NCBI GenBank assembly: GCA_017524445.1
Contig: JAFXVP010000064.1
Location: 1-43,170 of the forward strand
DNA from: Clostridia bacterium
GTDB lineage: Bacteria > Bacillota > Clostridia > Christensenellales > CAG-138
Length of the DNA: 43,170 bases
Direction: 5' to 3'
Shown: positions 21,479-27,995 of the stretch, one piece after another
Layout: the number at the start of each line of letters is the position of its first letter
Position numbering within the stretch: position 1 is the first letter of the stretch
The notes under the pieces: model-generated
The model's database searches: none
What the model saw: only the letters and a program-made list of their open reading frames with translations
What the model was told of the DNA's origin: nothing
Made by a program: the position numbers and the translations under genes

Positions 21479-22392
21479 CAGCGCGTCCTCGTGCGGAGAT
21501 TGTCTCCGCGAAGAATTACGATCGAGGTCAGTGCGCCGTCCATCATGCGGCTTGCGACACGCTCGCCGTAGCGGTCAAACAATTCTTCACGGTCAAGGTT
21601 GCTGATGAGGATCGTCGGCAGCAGCGCGGCGGCGCGTTCGTTCAGAATGCGGAAGACCGTTTCGACCGTGATGTTCGGGACCATCGGTTCGGTGCCGAGA
21701 TCGTCGAGGATCAGAAGCTCTGCGGAAAGATACGTTCCGAGCGCGTCCTCGCGCGATTCCAGCGCGTTCAGAACGTCCTGAATGCACTGATACGCCGTCG
21801 CCTTCAGCGTGCGGACGCCCTTGTCGATCGCGGCATAGGCGATCGCATTGCCGAAAAAGCTCTTGCCGAGACCGCTTTGCCCGAGAATGAGCATGTTTGG
21901 CTTCTCCGGGCGAGGAAGCGCCGCGACGTAGCGCTCGCAGAACCGCTTCATGCCGAGCCCCTGCTTTTTCTGTTCGTTGTTCGGATAGATCGCCTCGTTG
22001 AAGTTTGCGAAAATTTCGCAATCGTTGATGCGTGAGGCGGAGCGCATCAGCTCCTGCTGCTTTTTCATGGCGCAGGAACAAAGCTTGCCGGAACCGACGA
22101 CCTCACCGGTGTCGCGGCAGAGCGGACAGGTATAGATCCGGTCGAGATAATCGGACTTCAGCCCCATGGAGATCAGAAGATTTCTGCGTTCCGCTTCGAT
22201 CTGCCCGAGCCGCGACTGCCCGGCGGCAGGCGTAAGCTTACACGCCCCGACCTGCTGAAACACAAGCCCCGGTTCCTCGTTCAGCGCACGGAACCGCGGC
22301 TCCTTCGATTCGCATTCCGCGACGCGCCGCAGCCAGAGGCGATAGTTCTTTTCCCGGAGATCACTGTAATAGCGCTTCAATTCGTTCGTCAT
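21478..22392 (-). CDS. DnaC/DnaI-like helicase loader ATPase
   Basis: A 304-residue AAA+ protein that would load the replicative helicase at origins or restarted forks. The N-terminal region has a zinc-binding CPLC...CSC cluster (Cys89, 92, 105, 107), as in DnaI. Walker A GQSGLGKS (171-178) and Walker B LLILDDLG (Asp230/231) follow. The gene overlaps the DnaD-domain gene upstream by 4 bases and touches rsmI downstream. The pairing with a DnaD protein mirrors the Bacillus dnaB-dnaI arrangement. Confidence 0.92.
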   Translation of the reverse strand: MTNELKRYYSDLREKNYRLWLRRVAECESKEPRFRALNEEPGLVFQQVGACKLTPAAGQSRLGQIEAERRNLLISMGLKSDYLDRIYTCPLCRDTGEVVGSGKLCSCAMKKQQELMRSASRINDCEIFANFNEAIYPNNEQKKQGLGMKRFCERYVAALPRPEKPNMLILGQSGLGKSFFGNAIAYAAIDKGVRTLKATAYQCIQDVLNALESREDALGTYLSAELLILDDLGTEPMVPNITVETVFRILNERAAALLPTILISNLDREELFDRYGERVASRMMDGALTSIVILRGDNLRTRTR

Positions 22393-23576
22393 ACGTCCTC
22401 GTTCAGGTCCACGACCAGCTGGTTGAAATCGTCCTCGGAGATCGGCGTCTGCTCATAGAGCAGCGCGGCGTTCTTTTTCTTCTTTTTGGCGGGTGCCGCT
22501 TTCGGCTTTTTCAGCGCCTCTTCCGCCTGCCCGACGGTTTTCACTTGCGCGTCCGCCCATTCGGACAGCGTCTTTTTCAAAAGTCCGAGCGCGCGCTCCG
22601 CGCCGGCGCATTCGTCGGCGGCAAGCAGGATCGCCTCGCGCGAAACGCCCTTCTCCTCACGAAACATCTTAAGCTGCGCGATCGTCGTTTTGTCCGGCGC
22701 GCCGATCTTGCCGAGGCGTGCGTAAACCATACGCGCGAATTCGCGGTCCGCGCTCTGCTGTTCCGCGACGGCGTCCATCGCCTCCACGTTCGTGACGTTG
22801 TTTTCCTTCATCTCGGAAAGGCGATCACTTAGGATCGCAAACGTCGGCGAAGCGACGTCCGTCATGCGCGCCGCGGCCGCGAGGATCGTTTCCGCGTCGA
22901 AGCCGAGTTCGTTCGTCCAGCGGTCGTACAGCGCCATTTCGTCGACGGTCGGTGGTCTGCGCTTGTTCCAGCGGCGCAGAACCTCCGCGGCGCCGTGCTT
23001 CTGCACACGCCAATCCGCAACATATTGCTCGGCGGCGGCCTGCGTTTTTACGCCCTGTTCGCTCCACTCCTGCGCGACGGTCAGAACGTAGTTCGCGGAC
23101 ACGCGCTTGCCCTTCAGCTCGATGCAGTACGCGACGAGCGAGAGCACCGCGCCTTCCTCGAGCCCGTACAGCTCGATGCAGTCGTACATCGCCTTCATTT
23201 CCCGGAGATCGAGCGAGCGCGGGGACAGCAGCGCGTTGAGCGATTCGATGAACCGGCGGTACTTCACCGGCGTCGCCGTCGTCACGGCGGGCTGCTCGGT
23301 CAAAAGGTATTCCACGGTCAGCGGCTCGTCGCTGCGGATGCGCACGAGCCCCTTTGCCTGCCAGTACACGAATGCGCAGCGGATCTGCGCGTCGGAAAGA
23401 CCGAGCGCGTCGCCCATGTCCGCGTCGGAAAGCGAGGGATGATAGCATTGCATCAGCCCATAGAGGTATACCTTCACAAACATGCCGTCCGCTTCGGGCA
23501 TGTATTCGAGGAAAAACAGATTGTCGACCGGCGTCAGTTCGCGCCGCGCCGCTTCCGGCGAAAAACGGATATTCAT
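22389..23576 (-). CDS. DnaD-domain replication protein (DnaB/DnaD-like primosome component)
   Basis: A 395-residue protein. The N-terminal ~110 residues form a winged-helix-like DDBH1 domain (FFLEYMPEADGMFVKVYLYGL). Two DnaD (DDBH2) segments follow, near 115-200 and 205-275, with the family pattern YDRWTNELGFDAETILAAAARM. A Lys/Ala-rich linker precedes a short C-terminus ending QLVVDLNEDV. It should act in primosome assembly with the DnaC/DnaI loader encoded immediately after. I start at the ATG at 23576: the open frame extends upstream, but a consensus -10 box lies only 6 bases before this ATG, so the mRNA is probably leaderless. Confidence 0.88.
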   Translation of the reverse strand: MNIRFSPEAARRELTPVDNLFFLEYMPEADGMFVKVYLYGLMQCYHPSLSDADMGDALGLSDAQIRCAFVYWQAKGLVRIRSDEPLTVEYLLTEQPAVTTATPVKYRRFIESLNALLSPRSLDLREMKAMYDCIELYGLEEGAVLSLVAYCIELKGKRVSANYVLTVAQEWSEQGVKTQAAAEQYVADWRVQKHGAAEVLRRWNKRRPPTVDEMALYDRWTNELGFDAETILAAAARMTDVASPTFAILSDRLSEMKENNVTNVEAMDAVAEQQSADREFARMVYARLGKIGAPDKTTIAQLKMFREEKGVSREAILLAADECAGAERALGLLKKTLSEWADAQVKTVGQAEEALKKPKAAPAKKKKKNAALLYEQTPISEDDFNQLVVDLNEDV

Positions 23577-23612
23577 ATCTGCATTATAGCACGGGAGAGG
23601 GGCCGATTGCAA
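23576..23612 (-). promoter_or_regulatory. Leaderless promoter of the DnaD-DnaC-rsmI operon
   Basis: On the minus strand TTGCAA (23607-23612) and TATAAT (23583-23588) with an 18-base spacer. The predicted transcription start coincides with the A of the ATG at 23576. Confidence 0.65.
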
Positions 23613-23670
23613 CGGGGGACGGGAATTTCGGTACAAGTAAAAATAACTGGTATTTTCCGCGGACAGGCAC

Positions 23671-23683
23671 TATAATATAAACC
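23671..23683 (+). promoter_or_regulatory. spoIID -10 box, near-leaderless
   Basis: TATAAT at 23671-23676 ends 7 bases before the ATG at 23684, and no SD intervenes. I see no good -35 box 17 bases upstream (TGGTAT at best), which would fit either an activated promoter or a sporulation-sigma promoter I cannot identify. Confidence 0.4.
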
Positions 23684-24823
23684 ATGAACAGAAGGAAGAA
23701 GAAACAGAAACAGAATCCCGTGATCGTGATCACGCTCGCAGCCGTGCTGCTGGCGCTCTGCGTACTGCTCTTTCTGCTGATGCGCCTGGTGCTCAGCGGA
23801 CGGGAGATCAAAGCGGAGTCCTGCCAGCCGATCGAGGAACCGGGCAGTATCGCGATCCAGACGCCCGCGCCGACGATCCTCGATCTGTACGCGTACTTCA
23901 ACTGGACGGAAACGACGACGATCAAGGTCTATGACCATCGGGCGGACAAGCTTGTCGACATGGATCTTGAGGAATACATCGTCGGCGTCGTGTCGGCGGA
24001 AATGCCCGCGTACTACGACTTCGAGGCGCTGAAGGCGCAGGCGGTCGCGTCGCGCACCTACACGCTGTACAGCATGGCGCACGGCGGCTGCCATACGAAC
24101 CCGGACGCCGACGTTTGCACGAACAGCAAGTGCTGTCAGGCGTTCTCGACGCACGAGCGCATGCAGAACGCGTGGAAGGACGATTACGCAAACAACTACA
24201 ACCGCGTGGCGCAGGCGGTCATGGAAACGGCGGGCGAGGTGCTCGTCTGCGACGGCAAGCTCTGCGACGCGCTTTATCACGCCTGCTCCGGCGGGCAGAC
24301 CGAAAACTCCGAGAACGTCTACGCAAACGCGCTGCCGTACCTGCGCGGTGTGGACAGTCCTTACGAGGACCCGATGCGCGAGGAGGACGTGGACTTCGGT
24401 ACGGACGCGCTCGTTGAGCTGATCGCGGCGAAGTACCCGGAAAGCGGGATCACCAAGGACAACGTCCGCGAGGGGATCGCGATCGAAAAGGCGTACGAAA
24501 GCGGGCGTGTGGAGACGCTGCGGCTCGGCAAAACGAAGATCACCGGCAAGCAGGCGCGAAACCTGTTCGGGCTGCGGAGTACGATGTTCACGGTCGAGTG
24601 GACGGAAAAAGGGATCGTCTTCCACGTCAAGGGATACGGGCACGGCGTCGGCATGAGCCAGAACGGCGCAAACGGCATGGCAAAGCACGGCGCGGATTAC
24701 CGGGAGATCCTGTTCCACTATTATACCGGCGTTTCGATCGCCTCCTACGGCGCGGACGGCATCACGGAACAGGCGACGCCCGCGCCGGAGAGCACGGGAA
24801 ATCCGTTCGTACCGGAGGGATAG
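23684..24823 (+). CDS. spoIID: SpoIID-like lytic transglycosylase
   Basis: A 379-residue peptidoglycan-cleaving enzyme that in sporulating bacteria drives engulfment of the forespore with SpoIIM and SpoIIP. A basic N-terminus and one transmembrane helix (~12-36) anchor it outside the membrane. The catalytic region starts DLEEYIVGVVSAEMPAYYD with catalytic Glu106, then ALKAQAVASRTYTLY. The C-terminal signature GYGHGVGMSQNGANGMA is intact. Extra Cys residues in the CHTNPDADVCTNSKCCQAF insert are typical of SpoIID. SpoIIM and SpoIIP are not in this window. The methylase gene starts one base after its stop. Confidence 0.92.
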   Translation: MNRRKKKQKQNPVIVITLAAVLLALCVLLFLLMRLVLSGREIKAESCQPIEEPGSIAIQTPAPTILDLYAYFNWTETTTIKVYDHRADKLVDMDLEEYIVGVVSAEMPAYYDFEALKAQAVASRTYTLYSMAHGGCHTNPDADVCTNSKCCQAFSTHERMQNAWKDDYANNYNRVAQAVMETAGEVLVCDGKLCDALYHACSGGQTENSENVYANALPYLRGVDSPYEDPMREEDVDFGTDALVELIAAKYPESGITKDNVREGIAIEKAYESGRVETLRLGKTKITGKQARNLFGLRSTMFTVEWTEKGIVFHVKGYGHGVGMSQNGANGMAKHGADYREILFHYYTGVSIASYGADGITEQATPAPESTGNPFVPEG

Positions 24824-24824
24824 C

Positions 24825-25511
24825 ATGGAACGCTGGGAATGGCTGATCGAGGAGCGGACGGGGATCTTTCAGGATCCCGCGCGCGGCTGCTTTACGGAGG
24901 ATCCGATCGCGCTCGTGCATTTCGCGAGGATCGGGGAGAAGGATAAGGTGCTGGACCTCGGCACGGGCAACGGCGTGATGTGCCTCTTCGCGATGGCGCG
25001 ATACGGCGGCAGCTATACCGGGATCGACGTCGATGAAGCGCAGATCGCGCTTGCAAGGCGCAGCGCAGAGCGGAACGGGCAGGCGATCCGGTTCCTCTGC
25101 ATGCGCGCCGAGGACGCGCCGGACGCGCTCGGACATGGCGCTTTTACGCGCGTGCTGATGAATCCGCCGTATTTCACGACCGGCGAGCCCGGACCGCGCG
25201 CGATCGCACGGCACGCGGACGATTCCCTGCTTTCCGACTGGTGCCGCGCGGCGTTTCTGCTGCTGAATAACGGCGGGACGCTTTCACTTTGCTATCCTGC
25301 GGACCGGCTTGCGGCTTTATTCCGTGCGCTGGATGAAAACCGCCTTGCGCCGAAGCGCATGGAGCTGATCCTGCGCGGATCGCGCGCGCGGCTTGCGCTC
25401 GTCGAGGCAAAGAAGCTCGGCGGGGACGGCCTGACCGTTACGGTCGCGCCGAACAAGCGACCGCAGGAAAAACCGGAGCTTCCGAAAGCGCGTCAAACGA
25501 TGACGGTTTAG
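24825..25511 (+). CDS. TrmN6-like tRNA (adenine-N6) methyltransferase
   Basis: A 228-residue class I methyltransferase. The SAM-binding loop DLGTGNG lies at 44-50, an acidic GIDVD at 67-71, and the catalytic NPPY at 113-116, which marks amino-group methylation of adenine. The start and layout match the YfiC/TrmN6 family, whose E. coli member modifies A37 of tRNA1(Val). Its SD (GGAGGG) lies inside the end of spoIID and the ATG is one base past that stop, so the genes are coupled though functionally unrelated. Confidence 0.88.
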   Translation: MERWEWLIEERTGIFQDPARGCFTEDPIALVHFARIGEKDKVLDLGTGNGVMCLFAMARYGGSYTGIDVDEAQIALARRSAERNGQAIRFLCMRAEDAPDALGHGAFTRVLMNPPYFTTGEPGPRAIARHADDSLLSDWCRAAFLLLNNGGTLSLCYPADRLAALFRALDENRLAPKRMELILRGSRARLALVEAKKLGGDGLTVTVAPNKRPQEKPELPKARQTMTV

Positions 25512-25616
25512 CGCCGTTCAAGGATCGTTCACGGTTTCCCCGCACAACGTAAAATCTCATCCGTTGCATTTCCCCTTCTTTTGCGGCAAACTGTTGCCGG
25601 GAGGCGGGGATTTTTT
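25512..25616 (+). promoter_or_regulatory. Intergenic region before the Spo0A_C protein
   Basis: A weak promoter candidate is TTCACG-N17-TAAAAT ending near 25556. Near the end, GGGAGGCGGGGATTTTTT provides the SD for the ATG at 25617. No terminator for the methylase gene is evident. Confidence 0.3.
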
Positions 25617-26012
25617 ATGTTGACGAAACAGGATCGGTTTTTTGCGTACGGCGGCGCGGGACGTAAGCCGCACAGGGAAAGAGACGCATCCCGCACGGCA
25701 GGGGAGCTGCTGCTTCGGTTCGGGATCATGCCGCATCTTTGCGGCTATGAACCGCTGTGCGAGGGCGTGCGGATCGCCGCGGAGCGGGAACGGGAGCGCG
25801 AGCGTCCGCCGCTTGCCCAGCTTCAGCCCGCGGTGGGTCGGCTTCTCGGCGAACAGAGCCCGGAGCACGCGATGCGCGACGCGATCGGCGTCGGTTTTCT
25901 CGGTCCGGACGAGATCCATGCGCGGCTCTTTCCGTTTTCGGACCGTCCGAGCAGCGCGGAATTCATCTGTACGCTCGCCGAGCTGGTCATGGACCGGATC
26001 GCGCAGAAATAG
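25617..26012 (+). CDS. Stand-alone Spo0A C-terminal DNA-binding domain protein
   Basis: A 131-residue protein resembling the sigma-A-contacting, DNA-binding C-terminal domain of Spo0A (Spo0A_C), without a receiver domain. Matching blocks are TAGELLLRFGIMPHLCGYEPLCEGV (27-51; family LL..LG..PHLKGY.YLREAI), SPEHAMRDAIGVGF (81-94; the recognition-helix region, family SRVERAIRHAIEVAW) and SSAEFICTLAELV (112-124; family NSEFIA.LAD.L). The N-terminal ~26 residues are basic and unrelated. Without a receiver it would not be controlled by phosphorylation. It may compete with Spo0A at its boxes or act in a separate regulatory role. The start at 25617 is set by the SD at about 25599. Confidence 0.65.
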   Translation: MLTKQDRFFAYGGAGRKPHRERDASRTAGELLLRFGIMPHLCGYEPLCEGVRIAAERERERERPPLAQLQPAVGRLLGEQSPEHAMRDAIGVGFLGPDEIHARLFPFSDRPSSAEFICTLAELVMDRIAQK

Positions 26013-26027
26013 GATTTTCAACGAAAT

Positions 26028-26130
26028 GTGATGAGGGAATGAGCCCCCTCATCACCGCTTCGCGGCGTTCCACTTCGTTACATAGGAAGTTCGCGCGACG
26101 ACGCATCGCGTCGTCTAACGCGTACCATGC
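26028..26130. repeat. Repeat block: inverted element ends and hairpins, no gene
   Basis: GTGATGAGGG (26028-26037) and CCCTCATCAC (26046-26055) form a perfect 10-bp inverted repeat with an 8-base loop, like two GATGAGG element ends brought together. Then come a TTCCACTTCGTTACA motif (26068 onward) and a GACGACGCatcGCGTCGTC hairpin (about 26096-26114). Confidence 0.5.
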
Positions 26131-26347
26131 TTCCCCGTCCCGAGACATGGTCGTTGCGCGTCGCTTCCACTTCGTTACAGCGGTAGATCGCGCGCTTCCC
26201 GCGCGTACCATGCTTCTTCAACTCCCTGTCTCGGTCACACCTCACCTCGCTTGTTCTGCCACCGGCAGCGCTCGGATCGGTGCCCACCCTGAAGGGGGAG
26301 AAGCCTCTGAATTCGTGCACCCAATGCCTTCCCCTTGATGGGGAAGG
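26131..26347. repeat. 217-bp direct repeat, copy 1
   Basis: Matches 26491-26707 at a constant offset of 360 bases with only three mismatches that I can find (26134, 26237 and 26274). It starts at TTCcCCGTCCCGAG and ends with the palindrome CCTTCCCCttgatGGGGAAGG. Confidence 0.85.
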
Positions 26348-26496
26348 TGCCGAGGAACGAGGCGGATGAGGTGATGCGCAAGCGATATGCCTAACGGCGC
26401 GATATGTCCTTGCGGACACGGTATTCCTGACGGAACGATATGCGCCCATGGCGCGCGATATCCCCCTCATCAGTCACCTACGGTGCCAGCTTCTCC
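26334..26496. mobile_element. Element with the DUF559-type ends enclosing a hairpin array
   Basis: The left end has CTTCCCC-type palindrome sequence and GGATGAGGTG (26364-26373). The right end, CCCCTCATCAGTCACCTacGGTGCCAGCTTCTCC (from about 26463 to 26496), matches the downstream end of the DUF559 unit (2274-2319, minus strand), including the GTCACC hairpin with changed but paired bases. Between them lies an array of hairpins instead of a gene. It is truncated at the right by the second 217-bp repeat copy. Interpreted as a non-autonomous relative of the 2274-2781 unit. Confidence 0.45.
26376..26461. repeat. CGATAT-linked array of hairpins with differing stems
   Basis: A linker of the form RCGATAT (one ACGGTAT) alternates with perfect hairpins: GCgcaaGC (26376-26383), GCCtaacGGC (26389-26398), GTCCttgcGGAC (26406-26417), TCCtgacGGA (26425-26434) and GCGCCcatGGCGC (26442-26454). 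The period is about 16-20 bases. The design is the same as the ATGAATT array at 9147-9255 but with a different linker. Confidence 0.65.
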
Positions 26497-26707
26497 GTCC
26501 CGAGACATGGTCGTTGCGCGTCGCTTCCACTTCGTTACAGCGGTAGATCGCGCGCTTCCCGCGCGTACCATGCTTCTTCAACTCCCTGTCTCGGTCGCAC
26601 CTCACCTCGCTTGTTCTGCCACCGGCAGCGCTCTGATCGGTGCCCACCCTGAAGGGGGAGAAGCCTCTGAATTCGTGCACCCAATGCCTTCCCCTTGATG
26701 GGGAAGG
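26491..26707. repeat. 217-bp direct repeat, copy 2
   Basis: Second copy of 26131-26347, 360 bases downstream. Short open frames across both copies are by-products of the repeat. Confidence 0.85.
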
Positions 26708-26791
26708 GGGCATGGCGACGCGCGGGAAGCGCGCGACGGCTCCTATGTAACGGAGCGCCAGCGGAGTGGACCGCTTGCGGTGGATGAGGTG
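26708..26791. repeat. Further element end next to copy 2
   Basis: The sequence GGCATGGCGACGCGCGggaaGCGCGCGACGG through GCGGAGTGG and GGATGAGGTG (26782-26791) has the same order of blocks as the minus-strand upstream end of the DUF559 unit (2670-2764: ATGGCGACGCGCG, GCGGAGTG, GGATGAGGTG). Confidence 0.5.
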
Positions 26792-26844
26792 AAAAGGAGC
26801 ATGCATCCAAATAAAGTGTTGTAAATTACGCAGAAATAAGCAAA

Positions 26845-26870
26845 AACAGCATCCGCGCGGATGCTGTTTT
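26845..26870 (-). terminator. Terminator of plsC
   Basis: CAGCATCCgcgcGGATGCTG (26847-26866) with A's on its left, giving GTTTTTG on the minus strand after the stem. It lies about 15 bases beyond the plsC stop. Confidence 0.75.
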
Positions 26871-26882
26871 CTGTCTTTGTTT

Positions 26883-27701
26883 TTATTGCTTCAATTCAGC
26901 TTCGAGCTTTTCCGTGACCCGTTCCGCGATCTCCTGCGTGGAGAGATCGGCGATTCTATCGGGCGTAAGCACGTCGACGACTTTGAACGAGACCTTCGTG
27001 CCGTGCCAAAGGAACTGCGGGATGGCCTTTTCGGTATTGCGGTTCACGGCGACGACGATGGGCACGCCCGCGCGTTTTGCGATCGAGAAGGACCCGGGAT
27101 GCAGGGGAAGAAGCGGCGCGTCGGTTTTGTTGCGCGTGCCTTCCGGAAAAATACCGACGGCGGTCTGTTCATCTTTCAGGATATCGACAGCGTGCAGGAT
27201 CGTTTTCAGCGCAGCCCTGTTGTTGCTCCGGTCGATGAACGGGAAGCCGCAGACGTGCGCATAGCTTCCCGCGACAGGCATTTGCAGGATCTCCGGCTTG
27301 CAGATATAGATGATCTCCGTGCCCTTCAAAAGCACGGAAGGCAGAAATGGGTCAAGCATGGAACGATGGTTTGCGATAAGCAGAAACGGCTTTGACCGGT
27401 CGATGCGGTCGAGCCCCTCGGCGTGCACGCGGATGCGTCCGATTAGCAGGATCAGCTCCATCGTCTCTGTCATCAACCGCCGCATGCCGTGATGCGCCTT
27501 CGTGACCGGCTTCTTTTTATTGATGAACAGCGAGATCGCCGAAAACAGCAGCGCGTACAGGATCACCCACGCAAAATACGCCGCCAAAAACAGCAGCGGA
27601 ATACGCAGGACAAACCACCACGTCTCACACGGACCGAACGCAAAGGACAGCCCCGCGGCGGTCCCCGCGGAGAGCAGCAGGATGATGATCCAGATCAGCA
27701 T
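26883..27701 (-). CDS. plsC: 1-acyl-sn-glycerol-3-phosphate acyltransferase
   Basis: A 272-residue membrane-bound acyltransferase that makes phosphatidic acid from lysophosphatidic acid. The N-terminal ~60 residues contain two hydrophobic segments. The catalytic NH-x4-D motif is NHRSMLD (His112, Asp117), followed by the substrate-binding FPEGTRNK (185-192) and VPIVVAVNR. I start at ATG 27701, just before the first membrane segment. The longer open frame runs through the promoter, and no strong SD is present (AAAGG at a long distance). It is transcribed away from a second, unrelated acyltransferase gene at 27996. Confidence 0.87.
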   Translation of the reverse strand: MLIWIIILLLSAGTAAGLSFAFGPCETWWFVLRIPLLFLAAYFAWVILYALLFSAISLFINKKKPVTKAHHGMRRLMTETMELILLIGRIRVHAEGLDRIDRSKPFLLIANHRSMLDPFLPSVLLKGTEIIYICKPEILQMPVAGSYAHVCGFPFIDRSNNRAALKTILHAVDILKDEQTAVGIFPEGTRNKTDAPLLPLHPGSFSIAKRAGVPIVVAVNRNTEKAIPQFLWHGTKVSFKVVDVLTPDRIADLSTQEIAERVTEKLEAELKQ

Positions 27702-27725
27702 AAGCAATTCCAACCTTTCATTACC

Positions 27726-27754
27726 AGTATAGCGAAAACTGCGCGGAATTTCAA
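27726..27754 (-). promoter_or_regulatory. plsC promoter
   Basis: On the minus strand TTGAAA (27749-27754) and TATACT (27726-27731) with a 17-base spacer, about 25 bases before the ATG. Confidence 0.7.
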
Positions 27755-27766
27755 TCTTCAAAATCG

Positions 27767-27795
27767 TTGCGTTTTCCGGATTATCATGATATAAT
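27767..27795 (+). promoter_or_regulatory. Promoter of the acyltransferase-ligase pair
   Basis: TTGCGT (27767-27772) and TATAAT (27790-27795) with a 17-base spacer. Transcription from about 27802 gives a leader of about 195 bases. Confidence 0.65.
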
Positions 27796-27835
27796 CCATC
27801 TTGCGACACGAATCGAATACATGAGATTTCGAACC

Positions 27836-27892
27836 ATGAAACACAATTGGCGTATGCTATTTGCTTTTTGGCAAAAGCGTACAGCTCCATGA
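27836..27892 (+). CDS. Possible leader peptide before the acyltransferase gene
   Basis: An 18-codon frame (MKHNWRMLFAFWQKRTAP) lies inside the leader RNA and overlaps a long hairpin, GTATGCT to AGCGTAC. It has two Trp and two Phe codons but no run of one amino acid, and no good SD. Listed because a terminator follows before the structural gene. Confidence 0.2.
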   Translation: MKHNWRMLFAFWQKRTAP

Positions 27893-27952
27893 GCACGCCG
27901 ATTGTGTGTCGTGTGTTCGATTTGTGTCGCAGCAAAGGAGCTTGCGTTTTTC

Positions 27953-27985
27953 GTGCGCGGCTCCGGCTGCGCACTTTTTTGTTTT
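27953..27985 (+). terminator. Attenuator-like terminator directly before the acyltransferase SD
   Basis: GTGCGC (27953-27958) pairs with GCGCAC (27969-27974), extended by three inner pairs to a TCCG loop, and is followed by TTTTTTGTTTT. The SD GGAGG (27986-27990) comes immediately after, so this terminator interrupts a leader rather than ending a gene. Confidence 0.75.
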
Positions 27986-27995
27986 GGAGGTCGGC

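Noticed and set aside
26028..26055. Inverted repeat as a terminator after the Spo0A_C gene
   Set aside because: The stem is perfect but no U-tract follows on either strand, and the arms are the GATGAGG element ends.
25757..26806. Several 70-190 codon frames in the repeat block, near-identical between the two copies
   Set aside because: Their similarity only reflects the 217-bp duplication; they have Arg/Ser/Pro-rich or low-complexity content, no SD, and run across palindromes.
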